Shown one piece after another: positions 1 to 12,537 of a DNA stretch of 64,000 nt (positions are counted from its first letter, which is position 1; every line of letters starts with the position of its first letter). The DNA comes from Botryosphaeria dothidea (Eukaryota; Ascomycota; Dothideomycetes; Botryosphaeriales; Botryosphaeriaceae). A model generated the notes under the pieces. It worked only from the letters and a program-made list of their open reading frames with translations. It was not told the DNA's origin and did not search any database. Position numbers and translations under genes: made by a program. The stretch lies in NCBI GenBank assembly GCA_011503125.2, contig WWBZ02000001.1, forward strand, positions 4,340,001 to 4,404,000, given 5' to 3'.

Positions 1-225
1 CCATCTGCCATGTCTGCGTTACCCCGGGCGGGGTAGCGTCACAGGGTTCCCACGCCGATCACCGCGTGCACAACAATCACCCGCAGCTACAAAATGCGTC
101 GTCCTCCCCGGTACCAGACGAGCTCGCGATCGTCGTCCGGCCCACGGTGAGCTGCAGCTGCAAGACATCTCCCGCACTCAGGCCTCCTCCGTCGATCCCA
201 TCCTCAGGACCTCCATCTTCCAAAC

Positions 226-1868
226 ATGCGCCAAGCTGCCATTCTGCTGCCCGCTGCTTCGCTCCTGCTAAGCAGCGCAGCCGGCCAAGAGTGCCCAGAC
301 TACCTCGACTACGCGAAAGAGAAGCATGAACCGTTCACCAATGGCACTTACCAGCTGCCCTTCCAGCGCCCAGCTCCGGCATGTCGTACCTTCAACTCGT
401 CCGGCGTTGAGCAGGTGATCGACCGCATGGAAGGAGTCATCGCGGATCCGGATCTCTACAGGCTCTTTGAGAACGCCTATCCGAACACCCTCGACACGGC
501 TATCAAGTGGAAAGGAGTCGCAGCCAACAACTCAGAGGAAGAGCTTACCTTCGTCATTACCGGAGACATCAACGCCATGTGGTTGCGTGACTCGGCAAAC
601 CAGATGCAGTCCTACCTGCCGGTGCTCAATGCCTCGGACTCACCAGACAGCATCGCCTCCCTCTACCGTGGCGTCATCAATCTCCAGGCACGCTACCTGC
701 TGACCTCGCCCTACTGCAACTCGTTCCAGCCACCGGTCGAGTCGAACATTGCTCCGGACACAAATCCTTCGGCCAGTGAAGACACCGTCAAGCCGCAGTA
801 CAGCAACACCAGCGTCTTCGAGTGCAAGTACGAATTGGACTCTCTGGCTGCCTTTTTGGAGGTCTCAGACAACTACTACAACGCAACCAATGACCTGGAC
901 TTCTTTGGCAAGTTTCAGTGGATCTCGGCCATCCAGGCCGTCGTGAAGGTCGCCAAGGACATGAAAACACCTACCTATGCTGCTGACGGGCAGGTTCTGG
1001 ATTCTCCGTACACATTCTCCAGAATGACGGATCGTGCAACCGAGACGCTGGCTAACGATGGCCTGGGAAATCCCGTCCAGAATGGCACAGGACTCATCCG
1101 GTCGGCATTCCGTCCCAGCGACGACTCGACCATCTACCAGCTATTCATTCCAGCCAACATGATGTTCGCGCGCTACCTCGAGACTGCTGCCACAATCATG
1201 CAACAGCTCAGCAATGCTCCGGCCGGCCTTGCCGAGGAGATGGGTGCCCTCGCGACTTCCGTCCGAGCGGCCATTGAGGAGCACGGCGTGGTGCAAAGTG
1301 CGAACGGTCCAATCTATGCCTTCGAGATTGACGGTTACGGCTCGACGACCATCATGGACGATGCCAACATTCCGTCGCTTCTCTCAGCGCCATTCCTGGG
1401 CTACACGGACGTCAACAACGAGGTCTACCAGAATACGCGCGAGCTGGTGCTGAGCGCAGGAAATCCATACTTCATGCGCGGCCCTGTCATCAACTCCGTC
1501 GGCGGACCGCACGTCGGGCCCGGCATGGCATGGCCCATGGCCAGCATCGTGCGCATTCTGACGACCGATGACGAAGCGGAGATCACGACGGCGTTGAAGG
1601 AAATCGTGAGCAGTACGGACGGATTGGGATTGATCCACGAGAGCATCAACAGTTGGAACGAGAGCGACTGGACACGACAGTGGTGAGTTGGCAAGAGCCT
1701 TTCTTTTGTGTCACCGTCTTTTTTTACATTTTCCGTTGCACCGCCGCATGCGCGCCTGGCTGACGCAAAGACCACAGGTTCTCGTGGGCGAACGGACTTT
1801 TCGGTCAAATGATCCTGGACCTGGAGACGCGGAAGCCGGAGATCTTGGGGCAAAGCTTTCAAGAGTAG
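226..1868 (+). CDS. GH125 family exo-alpha-1,6-mannosidase-like secreted protein
   Basis: Two exons, 226-1682 and 1778-1868, give 515 residues. The intron (1683-1777) has a GTGAGT donor and a CAG acceptor; splicing joins TG|G into a Trp and restores the C-terminal [15 protein letters not shown] segment that is typical of the family. The N-terminus is a signal peptide (hydrophobic residues 5-20, cleavage probably after SSAAG). The block [14 protein letters not shown] begins at residue 113, with the WLRD residues at 118-121, and matches the diagnostic GDI.AMWLRDS block of GH125 (Mug157/DUF1237). Family knowledge: bacterial GH125 enzymes are exo-alpha-1,6-mannosidases; the fungal members are secreted or Golgi proteins with little direct biochemistry. 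Several N-x-S/T sites fit a secreted glycoprotein. The family call is firm; the substrate is inferred. Confidence 0.9.
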
Positions 1869-2793
1869 CGGTGGTGAGAGCGTCCTAATGCAGTAATGTA
1901 ATCCTCCGACAGGAATTGATAATGCAACGAGCGCCTCGTGCAGGCCCGTGTTTCCGGTTGCTGTCGATCATGCTGTTGTCCAGAACTCTTGCGCCGACCG
2001 GTGAACCATGCCGTGACTCACAGTTCGCGCCGTGGTGGGTATGTTGCTTTCATGTGAAGCGGGATTTCAGCGGAGGTGGTGTCCGGTGGGGAGCGAAAGC
2101 GGACGGAGATATGGAGCAGAAGATCCAATTGGGAGACCCACGAGGGCTAGAGCGGGAGAGCGGGCCTTGGAGATGGGCTGTTTATCAGGTACACCGCGGC
2201 CCAAAGAGCGGCTCCTGGTATTTTTAATGGTGGTGGCGGTGCGGGAACTCTTTCCCGACGGTGAGACGGTCGGGCACCACGAGCATGAATTATGGGACCG
2301 CGCAGGGACTGAGAAAAGTCTGCATGGCGGCGCAAGAAGCACTGAGAGGCTTTTGATAGAGGGGCGTGGTGAGGGAGGTGGTCTGCGGCGGGAGCTGTTG
2401 CTGTTTGGCCGCAGAAGGGGAAGGCGACGAGAACGGCGCGGGAAACAGAGCCCGAGACAGCCAGGAACGCCAGGAACGGTCTGTGCGCTGACTAAGGCGG
2501 GGAGGCTCTTATCGACGCGAAGCTCAACACCAATGCACACCCTTGACATCACATCCCGGCGCCATCAGTGGGGCCGCTGATACAATCTCTCATGAGAATT
2601 TTTTGATGATTCTGCGATGCCGGCTCGACATGACGGTGGCGACGGCCCAACATGGCCCCTCCATCGCCCACAAACGGCCCAGCGACCATCCTTTAAGAAC
2701 CTAATGCGCACTCTCACAAGATTTCATTGACCCACCGATTTCTCTCTCACCCCTCTGCCATTCGCCCCCTGTCCGGGAAGCAGAGACTCAAGA
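1869..2793. other. Intergenic region, no gene recognised
   Basis: About 0.9 kb between the GH125 gene and the MFS gene. Reading frames here are short, Arg-rich and lack family motifs. The last 100 bases before 2794 are pyrimidine-rich (TTTCTCTCTCACCCC type), as in many filamentous-fungal core promoters, so this is probably the promoter and leader of the MFS gene. Confidence 0.5.
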
Positions 2794-4735
2794 ATGCACC
2801 ACGACCACGAGATCCGCATGTCGCAGGACGACCACGGCGAACCCCTCACTCGTCGCACTTCAGCTCTTGAGGAGGTTCCTACGCTCGTGCCGCCCACCGG
2901 TCTCCCTGGCATTCCCATTCGCCGCACGAGCACCACTTCGCGCGTTACCTTTGAGGATGAGCGCCCAGAAGGTCTCGAAGCTCTGGCCAGGAGCGCTTCG
3001 GCCATCAGTGGGCACCATTCGCAATATCGCCGCGAGTCCCAAGACAGTGTCTTCGAGCTCCCTTCTATCCAGCGCCCAAAGCCTGCGAAGCCCGGACCAT
3101 TCAGCACCATTCGTGAAGTGCCCTCCCAACTCAACACCCCTTCGTCTACTCGACCCCCGTCTCCTGTCTCCAACAAGGTCGAGATCTCCCGTCCCCCTTC
3201 GCCCGGAAGCTCCTCCGGAACCCGCACTCCTGCCGAGTATGAAAACGGCGTTGGCCAGGCCTATCCAGACATTGGCACCATCGCGTCATGGCGCGGAGCT
3301 ATGATCCTCCTTTGTACCTGCGGTGCCCAACTTATGGACAACGTTTTCATGACTGGTGTCAACATTGCCCTACCTGCCATCCAGAAGAACTTTGATGTCG
3401 ATGGTGGAGACCTTCAGTGGTTGATCTCCGCCTACACGTTGACCTTTGGTGGCTTCCTTCTCCTGTCTGGAGTTCTTGCAGACAGGTTCGGCCGGAAGTT
3501 GATCTTCTGCATTGGCATGGCCACTCTTAGTGTCTGGACTCTGGCCGACGGCCTCGCCACATCTTTCATCCAGCTAGCTATCTTCCGCGCAATCCAGGGA
3601 ATCGGCGCCGCCATGACGGTACCTTCCGCAGTGGGCATCATTAGCAATTACTTTGTTGCCAAGGATCGCACTCTTGCTTTGACCATCTTTGGAGCTGCCG
3701 GCGCTGTGGGATTCTGCCTTGGGCTCATCTTCGGGGGTTTCCTTACATCATCGCTTGGTTGGCGCTACATCTTCTATGTCGCCCTTTGCGTCACCAGCAC
3801 TCTGGGTGCCCTTGCCTGGTTTACTCTTCCTAAAGACAGAATCGACGGGAACTCGCGTCCCAAGCTGGATTTTGCCGGCGCTGGGATGTCCACAGCTGGT
3901 CTGATTCTGCTCAGCTTTGTACTTTCTAGCGGAGGAGAGTATGGCTGGGGCAAGGCTTTTATCATCGTCTTGCTCATCTTGAGTATCGCGCTCCTTGTTG
4001 CCTTCACCTGGGTGGAAAAGAAGGTATCCAATCCGATCATGCCCCTTTCTCTATGGAAGCTCGAGAACTTTGCTGCGCTCTGGATTGGGGGATTCGGTAA
4101 GTTTACACTATTAGCCTTGTCACTAAACCGGAACTAATATCAACTCAGTCATGTATGGCGGATACCAGACGATCATCTACTACACGACTCTAATTTCTCA
4201 GGAGATCAACCACTTGAGCGCTGGCCAGACTGCGCTCCGCTTCCTCCCCATGGGCTGCACGGGCTTTATTTTCTCGCTGTCCATGTCCCGCATGCTTGAA
4301 ATTTTCAACACGAAATACCTGCTCATCGTCGGCATGGCCATCTGTGCCATTGCACCTGTTCCCTCCGCCATGATCAAGGATGGCGACATCAACTTCTGGA
4401 AGCACGTCTTCCCCAGCAGCATTCTGAGCGTTGCTGGAACGACCATTGTCTATTGCACTATCACCGTCGTGCTTCTGGCTTCCGTTCCAGTCAACGTCAA
4501 GAGTCTTTGCGGAGGCATGATCAATACGGCTTTCCAGATTGGTAGCGGTGTGGGCCTGGCTCTCGCTAGTGCTGTTGTTCAGGCTGTTGACACCAGCAAA
4601 GGCCACAGCACGCTCCAGCAGTATGGCACCGGCCTATGGTGCTGCTGTGGTCTTGCTGGTATTGGGATGATTGCCAGCGTGGTTGGCGTAAAGAATGTTG
4701 GAAAGGCCGCGAGCGGCCCTGTTATGGCGCACTAA
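2794..4735 (+). CDS. DHA2-type (14-TMS) MFS drug/H+ antiporter
   Basis: Exons 2794-4096 and 4149-4735 give 629 residues. The 52-nt intron (GTAAGT...CTCAG) joins G|TC so that GGF-VMYGGYQTIIYYT reads continuously. Residues 1-160 are a hydrophilic Ser/Pro/Arg-rich cytoplasmic tail. The membrane part starts near WRGAMILLCTC and holds the DHA2 signatures: MDNVFMTGVNIALPAIQ (TM1), LQWLISAYTLTFGGFLLLSG with LADRFGRK in loop 2-3, and an AAGAVGFCLGLIFGGFL motif-C segment. Motif C in TM5 is characteristic of antiporters, so export rather than uptake is expected. The family includes fungal Atr1/Sge1-like multidrug and boron exporters; substrate unknown. The nearest neighbour is a convergent nitrilase whose 3' end is about 260 bp away. 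Confidence 0.9.
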
Positions 4736-4993
4736 ATGATACCCCTCAAAAGTGTTTTCTTATTGTTGCTAGATGGAATTGGGTAATTACAGGTTTGGTT
4801 TGAGGGTTGGATTGGGATTTCGAAAAGCTTTATGGATTTCGGATTAGATACAAGCTTAGAATAGAGATAGCTAGGACTTTTTTGTTTATTCACCACGGCC
4901 GAGACGATTTCGGTACCTTTACGAATTTATTCACATCAGATTCGCTTCATCTACGTATTTTTCATATCCAACCCATGATTGAGAAAATGCAAC

Positions 4994-6240
4994 TCAAGCG
5001 TCCCCCTTGCCATCAACAAGATGAGTCTTCGCCCTCGCATCCACGCCCAACCACAGAATATCCGGCCTCGAATAATGGCCTCCCAGATCCAAAAACCCCT
5101 TCGACTTCAACACCTCACCATCGACATCACACTCGGCATACAAAATGCCCTCCTCCGTCGCCTCCAGATCCTCCGTCAGCTTCCGCCCATCCGGCCCATA
5201 CACCGCACTGCTGCCCCCACCAGGCCTGTTCATAATCGCCCCGCCCGCCGTCCCCATCGCCTCAACGCCCTTCTGCGTCAGCACCGCCGTCGTGTGCAGC
5301 ACGAACGCCTGCGACTCGACCGCGAACGTTTGGGAGAGGTTCCGGCACCCCTCGCGCGACATGCTCCACAGCGTCGGGTCGGCGGCGCCGCCGTGCGGGT
5401 ACACGGGCGGCCACGCGGCGACGTGCAGGGCCGGGCGCTGGAGCGCGGTGTGGTACTTGAGCAGCGGCTGCGCGTGCTCCCAGCAGGCCAGCGAGGAGAC
5501 GTTGGTCGGGGAGGGGAGCGGGAGGGTGGCCGTGTTGAGCAGCGTGTTGGTGCCGCCGGCGGCGTCGCCGAAGAGGGTGCGCTCCATGTGCTGCGCGGAT
5601 GGGGTCAGCCAACGGGTGTTGCTGGGGATTGATTCTTTCTTTCTTGTAGGGGACTTGCAGTGGGCTTGATCTTGCGGCGGTGGGTCAGCAGCTTGCCGTC
5701 GGGCGAGATGATGGCCTGGGCAATGTAGATGCTGTTCTCGTGGTTCTCGCTGAAGCCGAGCACGACGGCGATGGAGTGCGCGGCGGCCGCCGCTTGGATG
5801 GTCGTGAGCTCGGGCGAGGGGACGCGCAACGAGTTTTTGATGTACTTGCTGGTCAGGTCGAAGTCCACGGGGCGGGACCTGTGGGGTTGGCTGGGGGATT
5901 AGTTGGGGTTTTCTGCTCGTGGTTTGATGGTTTTCCTTCTTGGTTTTCTTGTGGAGTACGAATGTAGTAGTATTTTGGGTAGAATAAGATGAATCGTGAA
6001 CGAAGACTACAGGGATATAGAGCAACGGAAACACTGAAAGAAAAGGAGGGATTCTAACCAGATCCAAGCTGGATATCCAGTAATCCAGACCTCAGGGAAT
6101 GAGATGAGCTTGGCTCCGTTGGAGGCTGCTTCCTCGATCAAAGCACATGTCTTCTGCACTGCTTTTTCGAGATCCAGCCACTCGGGCTCAGCCTGCGTCA
6201 CGGCCACCTTGATGGTGGTAGAAGATTTGGAATCGGCCAT
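4994..6240 (-). CDS. Nitrilase (carbon-nitrogen hydrolase family)
   Basis: Three exons on the minus strand, 6240-6059, 5878-5659 and 5590-4994, 332 residues. Nitrilases hydrolyse a nitrile to acid and ammonia through a Glu-Lys-Cys triad. Visible are Glu50 in [12 protein letters not shown], the Lys in RRKIKPTHMER (about 130) and Cys170 in SLACWEH. Intron 1 (6058-5879) has a GTTAGA donor and joins [12 protein letters not shown]. Intron 2 (5658-5591) begins GCAAGT instead of GT and ends GCGCAG; splicing there restores [13 protein letters not shown] exactly. The start [16 protein letters not shown] is preferred because an upstream in-frame Met would only add a hydrophobic leader foreign to the family. 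Fungal relatives act on arylaceto- or aliphatic nitriles or cyanide; the sequence does not decide between them. Confidence 0.93.
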
Positions 6241-9200
6241 TGCTGGTTGGAAGACTGAATTGAAAGTGGAGAAAAGGTGGTGCAGGGTGGAGAAGAGATG
6301 CAGGTGGAAAGGTGGTAGCAGTCTTATGCAGATCCCCGCATGCAGCACTCAATTGAGGGGTCGTGTAGATCGGCATCCCCGTTGGATGCTGACACTGCTT
6401 ATATGCATCTGAGGCATTCCTGTTATCAGCATCATTCGCCGAAGGCTGAGCTATAGTAATTAGTCTTGATAGGAAGAGGTTAGCTATCGAGCCTGAAATA
6501 CGCGTGCCCGTCTCCGGATGGGCGAGCGACGAGGCCATAAGTAGTTTCGCGGGGTGGCCGTGGAGTGGTTATCAGTGCTTATCACCGCGGAATGACGGCG
6601 TCGATGGCGGAATTGACAGCAGTCAAAAGGCGCTTTTCCTACCTGGTGTTTAGCAGACCCTTTCCCGCGGCCGCGGCTTTCCGATGCAGCGGAACGAGAT
6701 ACGCGCGTCGGCCTCGCGCGGTCGCCTGACCGTCAGTACAGAAGCCGCTGCCAAGAAGGCGGCTGCGACGAGCCGTCCTCCATCTACCAGAAACGGGCGG
6801 CATCGTTTATTGTATCTGAGACCGGGACAGGCGGAATAGAGAGGAAGCGTGCCTGGCGAGATCTCTCTCCGCCGAAACACGACGCAGCCCAAAAATAGCC
6901 TTTCCTTCGCTGCCCGACTGCCCCGCCGTAAAACGGTCGCCGCACGTCCTTTTGTCTTGGCCGCGTGCCTCTAGATGCGTCGATCACTCACCACGCGGAT
7001 CGGGCGACTGAGGAGTCTCGGAGTGCTGGACAATGCTCCTTTTCTCCGGCCTGGCATGCTTCGATGCTCATGAGACTTCTGCAGCACGGCAGCGCCTGTT
7101 CGCAGGCTATTCCATATAATCCTGCCCGATAGACGGTTCAGTATAAGTGAGTAAGACATTTGCAGGAACGGCAGGGAAGAGGGCTGAAGAAGCTGCGGGC
7201 TAGAAGCCACTTTGAAACGTTCCTAGTGCACGAGGCCCAACGCTTGTTCGGACGGATGTCCTCCGCAGCGACGGGAACCATGCTCAGTCGCGTGCGGCAT
7301 GAAGTTGGCTGTGCTGCTCAAATGAAAGGCCTGCTGAAGGATGAGGTAGGATCGCGGGCCAATTGCATCACTTGTAACAATAGGCATCCTGGGCCGTCGG
7401 AAGCGACCGCGACTTCCCCGAACCAGCAGCATGGTAAATGCACGTGTATTCTGGACGTCGCTCTATAGCTCGCATGTTCATTTTAGCGAGCTCGGGCATT
7501 GACCTGCTGCTGCAACTACCCCGTCAGCATATGTACTGAGACATTACCCGACGATGAGATATGCGGTATCCCTTCGCTCGCACTTACATGTCTCGCGGCA
7601 TCGGTTTTCGCACAGAAGAACCAAGGGAGGGGGCGTCGAAGTTAAGACGTCGATCTTATGAGCTTCGCTGCCGCCGTGGCTTTTTTGGGTCTGCGGACTG
7701 CCGCCGATCCTCAAAGGGACAACTCAATTGCTGCGACAGTAATCTAGAGCAGGCGTTACCAAGGTATGTGTCAGCACATCAATCGCACTCGACAGGCCCA
7801 CAAATGAGTTGACAACAGTGACACGGCGGTGGGAAGTGGGCACACTGACTGCCACGCAGTTGATCGAGAAAAAGTTGTGGAGCATTTTGCTAACTGTTGC
7901 GTCAGCCGCCATGAAAACTCGCAATTGAACGACAAAAGAGTCCCTCAACAACTGAGCTTCTCATCCATTTCACCGAAAAGTGACGGTGCAAACTCTCATC
8001 TTGCAGATCGAAAAAGGAAAGCAACCTGGCGCCAGCACTTTGCGTTATTGCCCTGATATTCTCCCCAACCCTCCGACCCAAAGAGGCAGCTGCAAACGCT
8101 CCCTGCATGAGCGCAATCAGCATATCGGCTTTCTCTGTCCAGCATCTCCATCATGTGCGCCCAGTCTCCTGTTCAGTAATTCATGACTAGCACATTACAA
8201 ATGCGAGCCATCGCCAGTCTCTCTCAGCACGTCCCGCTGCACAGTCCGAATCCCAGTCCGCTGCGCTTTCGCTCTCGCGTAGAGAGACAAAAGAGTGCCC
8301 GCGCCGCACAAACGCCGCTCGTCGATCAGTTCTAGTCCACAACTCGGCCCCTCTCTTTTCCTCCCTTTCCATGCGACTGTGCTCCCCGGGGCCACTCGCC
8401 CGGTGGTATCTCCCAAGTGGCCCGATCCAGTCTAGCCGGCGAGCCTGCTGCACCTCACTTCGTCGCCTTTTGGCCGCGTCCGGCGGGCGTTGCTGGGGGC
8501 CAACGGGCCAACCCCACAGGCGCCGACGTAGGCAGCGAGTGAGGTGACTGCCGGCGCGCTGCCGTGGACTGATTTTTTGTGTTTGCGGTGGGGAAAGGCA
8601 GAGGGAAAGGGAAATTATTTTCCTTTCACATGCTTCGGTGGGAAGCAAATATCCACAGTGTCTGCCTGAAGGAGATTTATTGTTCCTTTTCGAAAGTAGG
8701 CATCACTGTGTAGCATCAACACACATGTGGGCAGGAAAAGTGGCACATGACCGTTGGACACAGACGCCGTTGGAGCCCAACGCAACTTCTTTTGGTGGTT
8801 GATCAGGTCGCGCTCTGACCGCTGATTAATGAGGGACGAGGAGCGTCAATGCTCAAAGACGTTTGCGCTACGTGCTGACCACTCGCAAGACATCCAACCG
8901 GCAATTTTCCAGCAGAAAGCCTAAATGGGAGGTGGCAATCCCTGTGCCGGGGGCCGTGCCGATGATCGACGCCCTGGCTGCTGCAGGTTGTGAAAGTGGT
9001 TCCAACATGCGAGAGAAAAAAGCACGCTGCTACCTGAGGAGCAATTGATGAACACCGAGAAGAGAGCGAGCCTCTGAGCAACAAGCCCACGTCACAGTTT
9101 CAATAACGGAGCGTCTCAGTTTCAATATCAAAGAGAAAGAAAGAAAAAACTTTTGATTCTATTCCTACAATTCCTGCGAATGACAACAACAAAAGGGTAT

Positions 9201-10356
9201 AAAGAAAAGACATCTACAACAACAACAACGTTGCGGCTATTTTCTTTCCCGTCTCAATGGTCTGTTCCAACTCCTTCTATCGGCGTCATACTTCATCTCT
9301 GTGGGACCATCGTCTGGTGACGTGCATATGTGGAAGAACGGGGGGAGGGCCGGCGGGTGGGGAGCGGGAGGGGTGGTTTGGCAGGGAAAAGCCTGCTTCG
9401 GCGGTGGGGTATTATCACGCTCGTGTTATAGCCTTGTTCCACAGGCCTTTTCTACTCGCCGCAGCCGCAGACGCGCACCATGTTTCCGTTGCCGCACGAG
9501 CCAATGGGCTCAGAGGAAGGCGTGCGCTGGCCGGGAGCAAGGAGAGAGAGTTTGATGAGCTGTCCAAGCACGCGTCTCCACAGCATAGCGCGGCCTTGCT
9601 TCGCTCGTGACCGGCGGCCGGGTTTTGCACACGACGATGGTTGGTGATGGTGATAATGCAGGTGGCTGCCACGCGAGTCGTCAAGGCGGAGTGCTGCCGT
9701 GACTGCCGATTGGGCCTGGCGGACAGCACAGCCCTCAGGCCGCCCAATTGCAACCACGCGGCCCGGGCTCGGATGGGTTTTTTCCTGTTCACCATTGCTC
9801 TGGCAAGGGCTCTGTCTGCACCTGCTGGCGCTGCTGGCGAGTCGGACGATGCGGCGGCACAGCTTGGCACGAACAAGAAGGGCAAGATCCACTTTGCGCG
9901 AGAAAAAAAAAAGTTGGGCCGGGTTTTGTTTTGTCTGTTGCTGCCTTTGGGATCCGCCGGCGCTGATTTGGCAGCGGTTGCGCGATTCCGAAGTTCCGAA
10001 AAAGCTTAGCTTCCGCAAAAGATGGCTAGCTCAACGGTCGGCTTGCTTTGGTGGGGGAGGTGGTGCGGCGCGAGAGAGCGAGAGGCGGGTCGGCGTTTGG
10101 AGGGTTCGGGGTTTGCTTGGCCGTAGGGATCAGGAAAAGAAGGGCTTGGGCTCCGGAGACACTGAGAGGAGCACTGCAACGCCGTCGGGCGGGCGGGACT
10201 TTGCGGAGCGCTGAGGACGGACAGGGCCATGACTCGAGAGAGGCATGCTGGTGGTGGCTCCAAATCTCGAGCGGTGTGACGGGTCGGCGCTGGTGCTTCT
10301 GGGCGGATGGATTAACAATTGGAGGAGGGGGAGGAGAGGGAGAGGCGCGGTACGTG
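6241..10356. other. Gene-poor 4.1 kb region
   Basis: No reading frame shows a recognisable family, and no tRNA-like B-box cloverleaf was noticed by eye. The part near 9120-9240 is A-rich with a short CAACAACAACAAC microsatellite (about 9220-9233). The first 200 bases belong to the nitrilase promoter. The segment 8187-10356 is GC-rich with many overlapping Arg/Ala/Ser-rich shadow frames on both strands, which is base composition rather than coding signal. It may include 3' untranslated sequence of the small gene ending at 10357. Confidence 0.45.
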
Positions 10357-10503
10357 TTATTGGTCGCACTTGTCACAATTGCCGCCGTGGTTGACGTTCT
10401 TGGTGTTGAGGACGCCGCAGGCAGCGGTCCTGGAGGCGGCGCAAGGGGCCTTTTCGACAATCTGATGGCCGCAGCCGTACCGGTGGACGACCTGGGTGCA
10501 CAT
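10357..10503 (-). CDS. Small Cys/His-rich protein, uncharacterised fungal family
   Basis: A 48-residue protein beginning MCTQVVHRYGCGHQIVEK and ending DKCDQ. It contains C2, a YGCGH block, three further Cys in the middle and a terminal CDKC pair, spaced as in a small zinc-binding fold. I recall short fungal hypothetical proteins with the same VVxxYxCGH...PC...CxxC layout, but no function is known to me. An in-frame upstream Met (10551) would add 16 residues. The internal start is preferred because a TATA box at 10564-10570 would place transcription initiation downstream of 10551, and because the cysteine pattern starts at the second residue. No intron is needed. It lies alone in a gene-poor region. 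Confidence 0.6.
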   Translation of the reverse strand: MCTQVVHRYGCGHQIVEKAPCAASRTAACGVLNTKNVNHGGNCDKCDQ

Positions 10504-10561
10504 TTGGGCGAGATGGGAACTGGGACTGGTGTGTCGGAGCAGCGGTAGCAAGGGCGGGCGA

Positions 10562-10572
10562 GTTTATATATG
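10562..10572 (-). promoter_or_regulatory. TATA box of the small Cys-rich gene
   Basis: On the minus strand the sequence reads CATATATAAACT, a strong TATA element, about 60 bp upstream of the preferred ATG at 10503 and 13 bp upstream of the alternative ATG at 10551. Its position supports the shorter start. Confidence 0.45.
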
Positions 10573-12537
10573 GATGGTGGTTCGAGAAGGGTCAGGGCTG
10601 CTCTGTGGCTAGCCGGTTTGGACAGAGGCCCCGGAAATTCTTCAGGCGGTGGTGGAGAGAGAGCGGCGCATTGGGATTCGCGCAGGCTGGGCGCGGGCAC
10701 GACACGGGCGCCCAACGCAATTAAGCTCTGCGAGATGCGCCAGCGCGCGAGGGAAGGAGGCCAGTCCGCTGAAGAGGAGTTAGGGTGCGTGGATTGAGCG
10801 CGAGCGGCAGCGGGGCCCACGGCCGACGAGCCGCGCACGCGCACGCACACCGAGTTTCATGAGGAATTCGAGGACGGCGGCAGCGGGCGGCGGGCGGCGG
10901 GCAGCAGAGGATGGGCAGGCAGCCAGGCAGCCAGGCAGCCAGGCCGGCCGTGGACAGCAGCAGCTGCAGCCGGTAGCACGCGGCCGCGTAGACTGGGGAT
11001 CTGCAGGGGCTCCATCGAACCGTAACGGCGGCGCTGGAGAGGGAGAAGGAGTCGGCCTCAGACACAGCCATCCATCGACGATCCGGCCATCGCAGCACGG
11101 GCTCGGCAGTGCGCGGAAGTGCCGGCGAGTCGAATATAATGTATTATTGTCGTGTCGTGTCGTGCGGCCGTCGTTAGTGCGTCGCGTGGCAGCCTCAATA
11201 TTGCCCGCCAGGCACAAGCTCAGGCTCAGGCTTAGGCTCGCGCCCACGCAGTCCAGGCCAGTCCGCCAGGACAGCCGCCGCGGTTGCGCCTCCCGCTCCA
11301 CCGTCAACCACAACGTCGTCCGCCGCTCGTCGGCCGGCTCGCCTCTTCCGTCACTTTCGCCGTCAGCACCCGCCGTCGATCCACCTCCTGTAAGCCGTTA
11401 GCCAACTACGCCCTCACACAGCCTTGTCCGCCGCCAGCTGGCCGATCTGCTGCCTGCTCAACCTTCCACCCTCCACGAGTGGCACAACCGCTCCCACTCA
11501 CCACCCTACACGACTCTCCCCCCCTCTGTCGCTGCTCGCCACTCCTGTCCTGCTTCGAAAATCTCAATCTCGATCGATCGCTGGCTGACACTCCACGCCT
11601 GCCCTGCGCCGCCCACCTCACGCCCGTCATCCCGCCAGCCGCACATGAGCCACATCCGGTCAGCCTGGACGGGAATCAATCGTCGTCCAGCGGCTCGGCC
11701 CTTCTCTCCTGCATCCAACTGTCAGTCATTGCGGGGCCCGGGATGTCTTCCCATTGGGGGCTGACTACGATCCTCTTGGCCAATTGCGCCGAGCATTCAA
11801 CCTTGCGCCGCCTCGTAAAACATCACCAGCTTCCCCAAATCCTGCCGCCTGCTTCCGTGTTTCAGCATCTGACCTTTTCCTCTCTCCTCGACCGCTTCTC
11901 ATCAAACCACTTCGCTAGTGACTGCTCCCATTTCCTCTTTTCTTGATCTTCTGCATGTCCAGCTCACCACCATACCTCCCACGTAGCCACGGACGAGGCA
12001 ATATGTAGTCAGACTGCTCGGAGAACCGCGTCTGCGCGTCGAGGCGGCGCAGGGAATACCCCCCTGCATGGCCTTCTCATCCAAAGCTGTCGTGGCTCAC
12101 CAACCTCCTCGGACTCATCATCGGTATCCAGGCTGACTGACACGATGCTGTGCTCTCGACCGCCCCTCGGGACTCCACGATACATGGTAGTGGAAAGGAA
12201 GACAAGCCGGTGAAGGAGAGGGTGAAATTTTTGCCCACGATTATGCCACGAACACTGCGCCGAAGAAGATCCGCCCATCGGCCAATCTTTTTCTCTTTCG
12301 GTCTCATTTCCCTCGGACGTGAGCCCCAATCGTTGGCATATACTCCGAATCTCTCTCTGGCTGTCTGCTCTGAATATTTGTCATCCTCATGTTCGGCCCC
12401 CAAGTCGTAGAGGCGGCTACATGAGCAAGTCCTGACACCAAAACGTCTTCGAGACAAGTGCTCTCATGAAAAGTGTCAACCCACTTGAAATTTCATATCT
12501 AGCAGTACGTGACAGGCCGACGACGATCGACCTGTCG
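10573..12537. other. GC-rich intergenic region with short tandem repeats
   Basis: Nearly 2 kb with no recognised gene. Around 10914-10946 there is a short tandem array of a CAGCCAGG-like unit; near 11218-11240 AGGCTCAGGCTTAGGCTC repeats. The stretch 11300-11950 is strongly C/T-rich on the plus strand (CTCTCTCC, CCGCTTCTC), promoter or 5'-leader like, but I found no plus-strand gene behind it. An untranslated RNA or a fast-evolving gene cannot be excluded. Confidence 0.4.

Noticed and set aside
9452..11401. Overlapping frames of 120-270 codons on both strands
   Set aside because: Mutually overlapping, Arg/Ser/Pro-rich and motif-free; explained by GC-rich composition.
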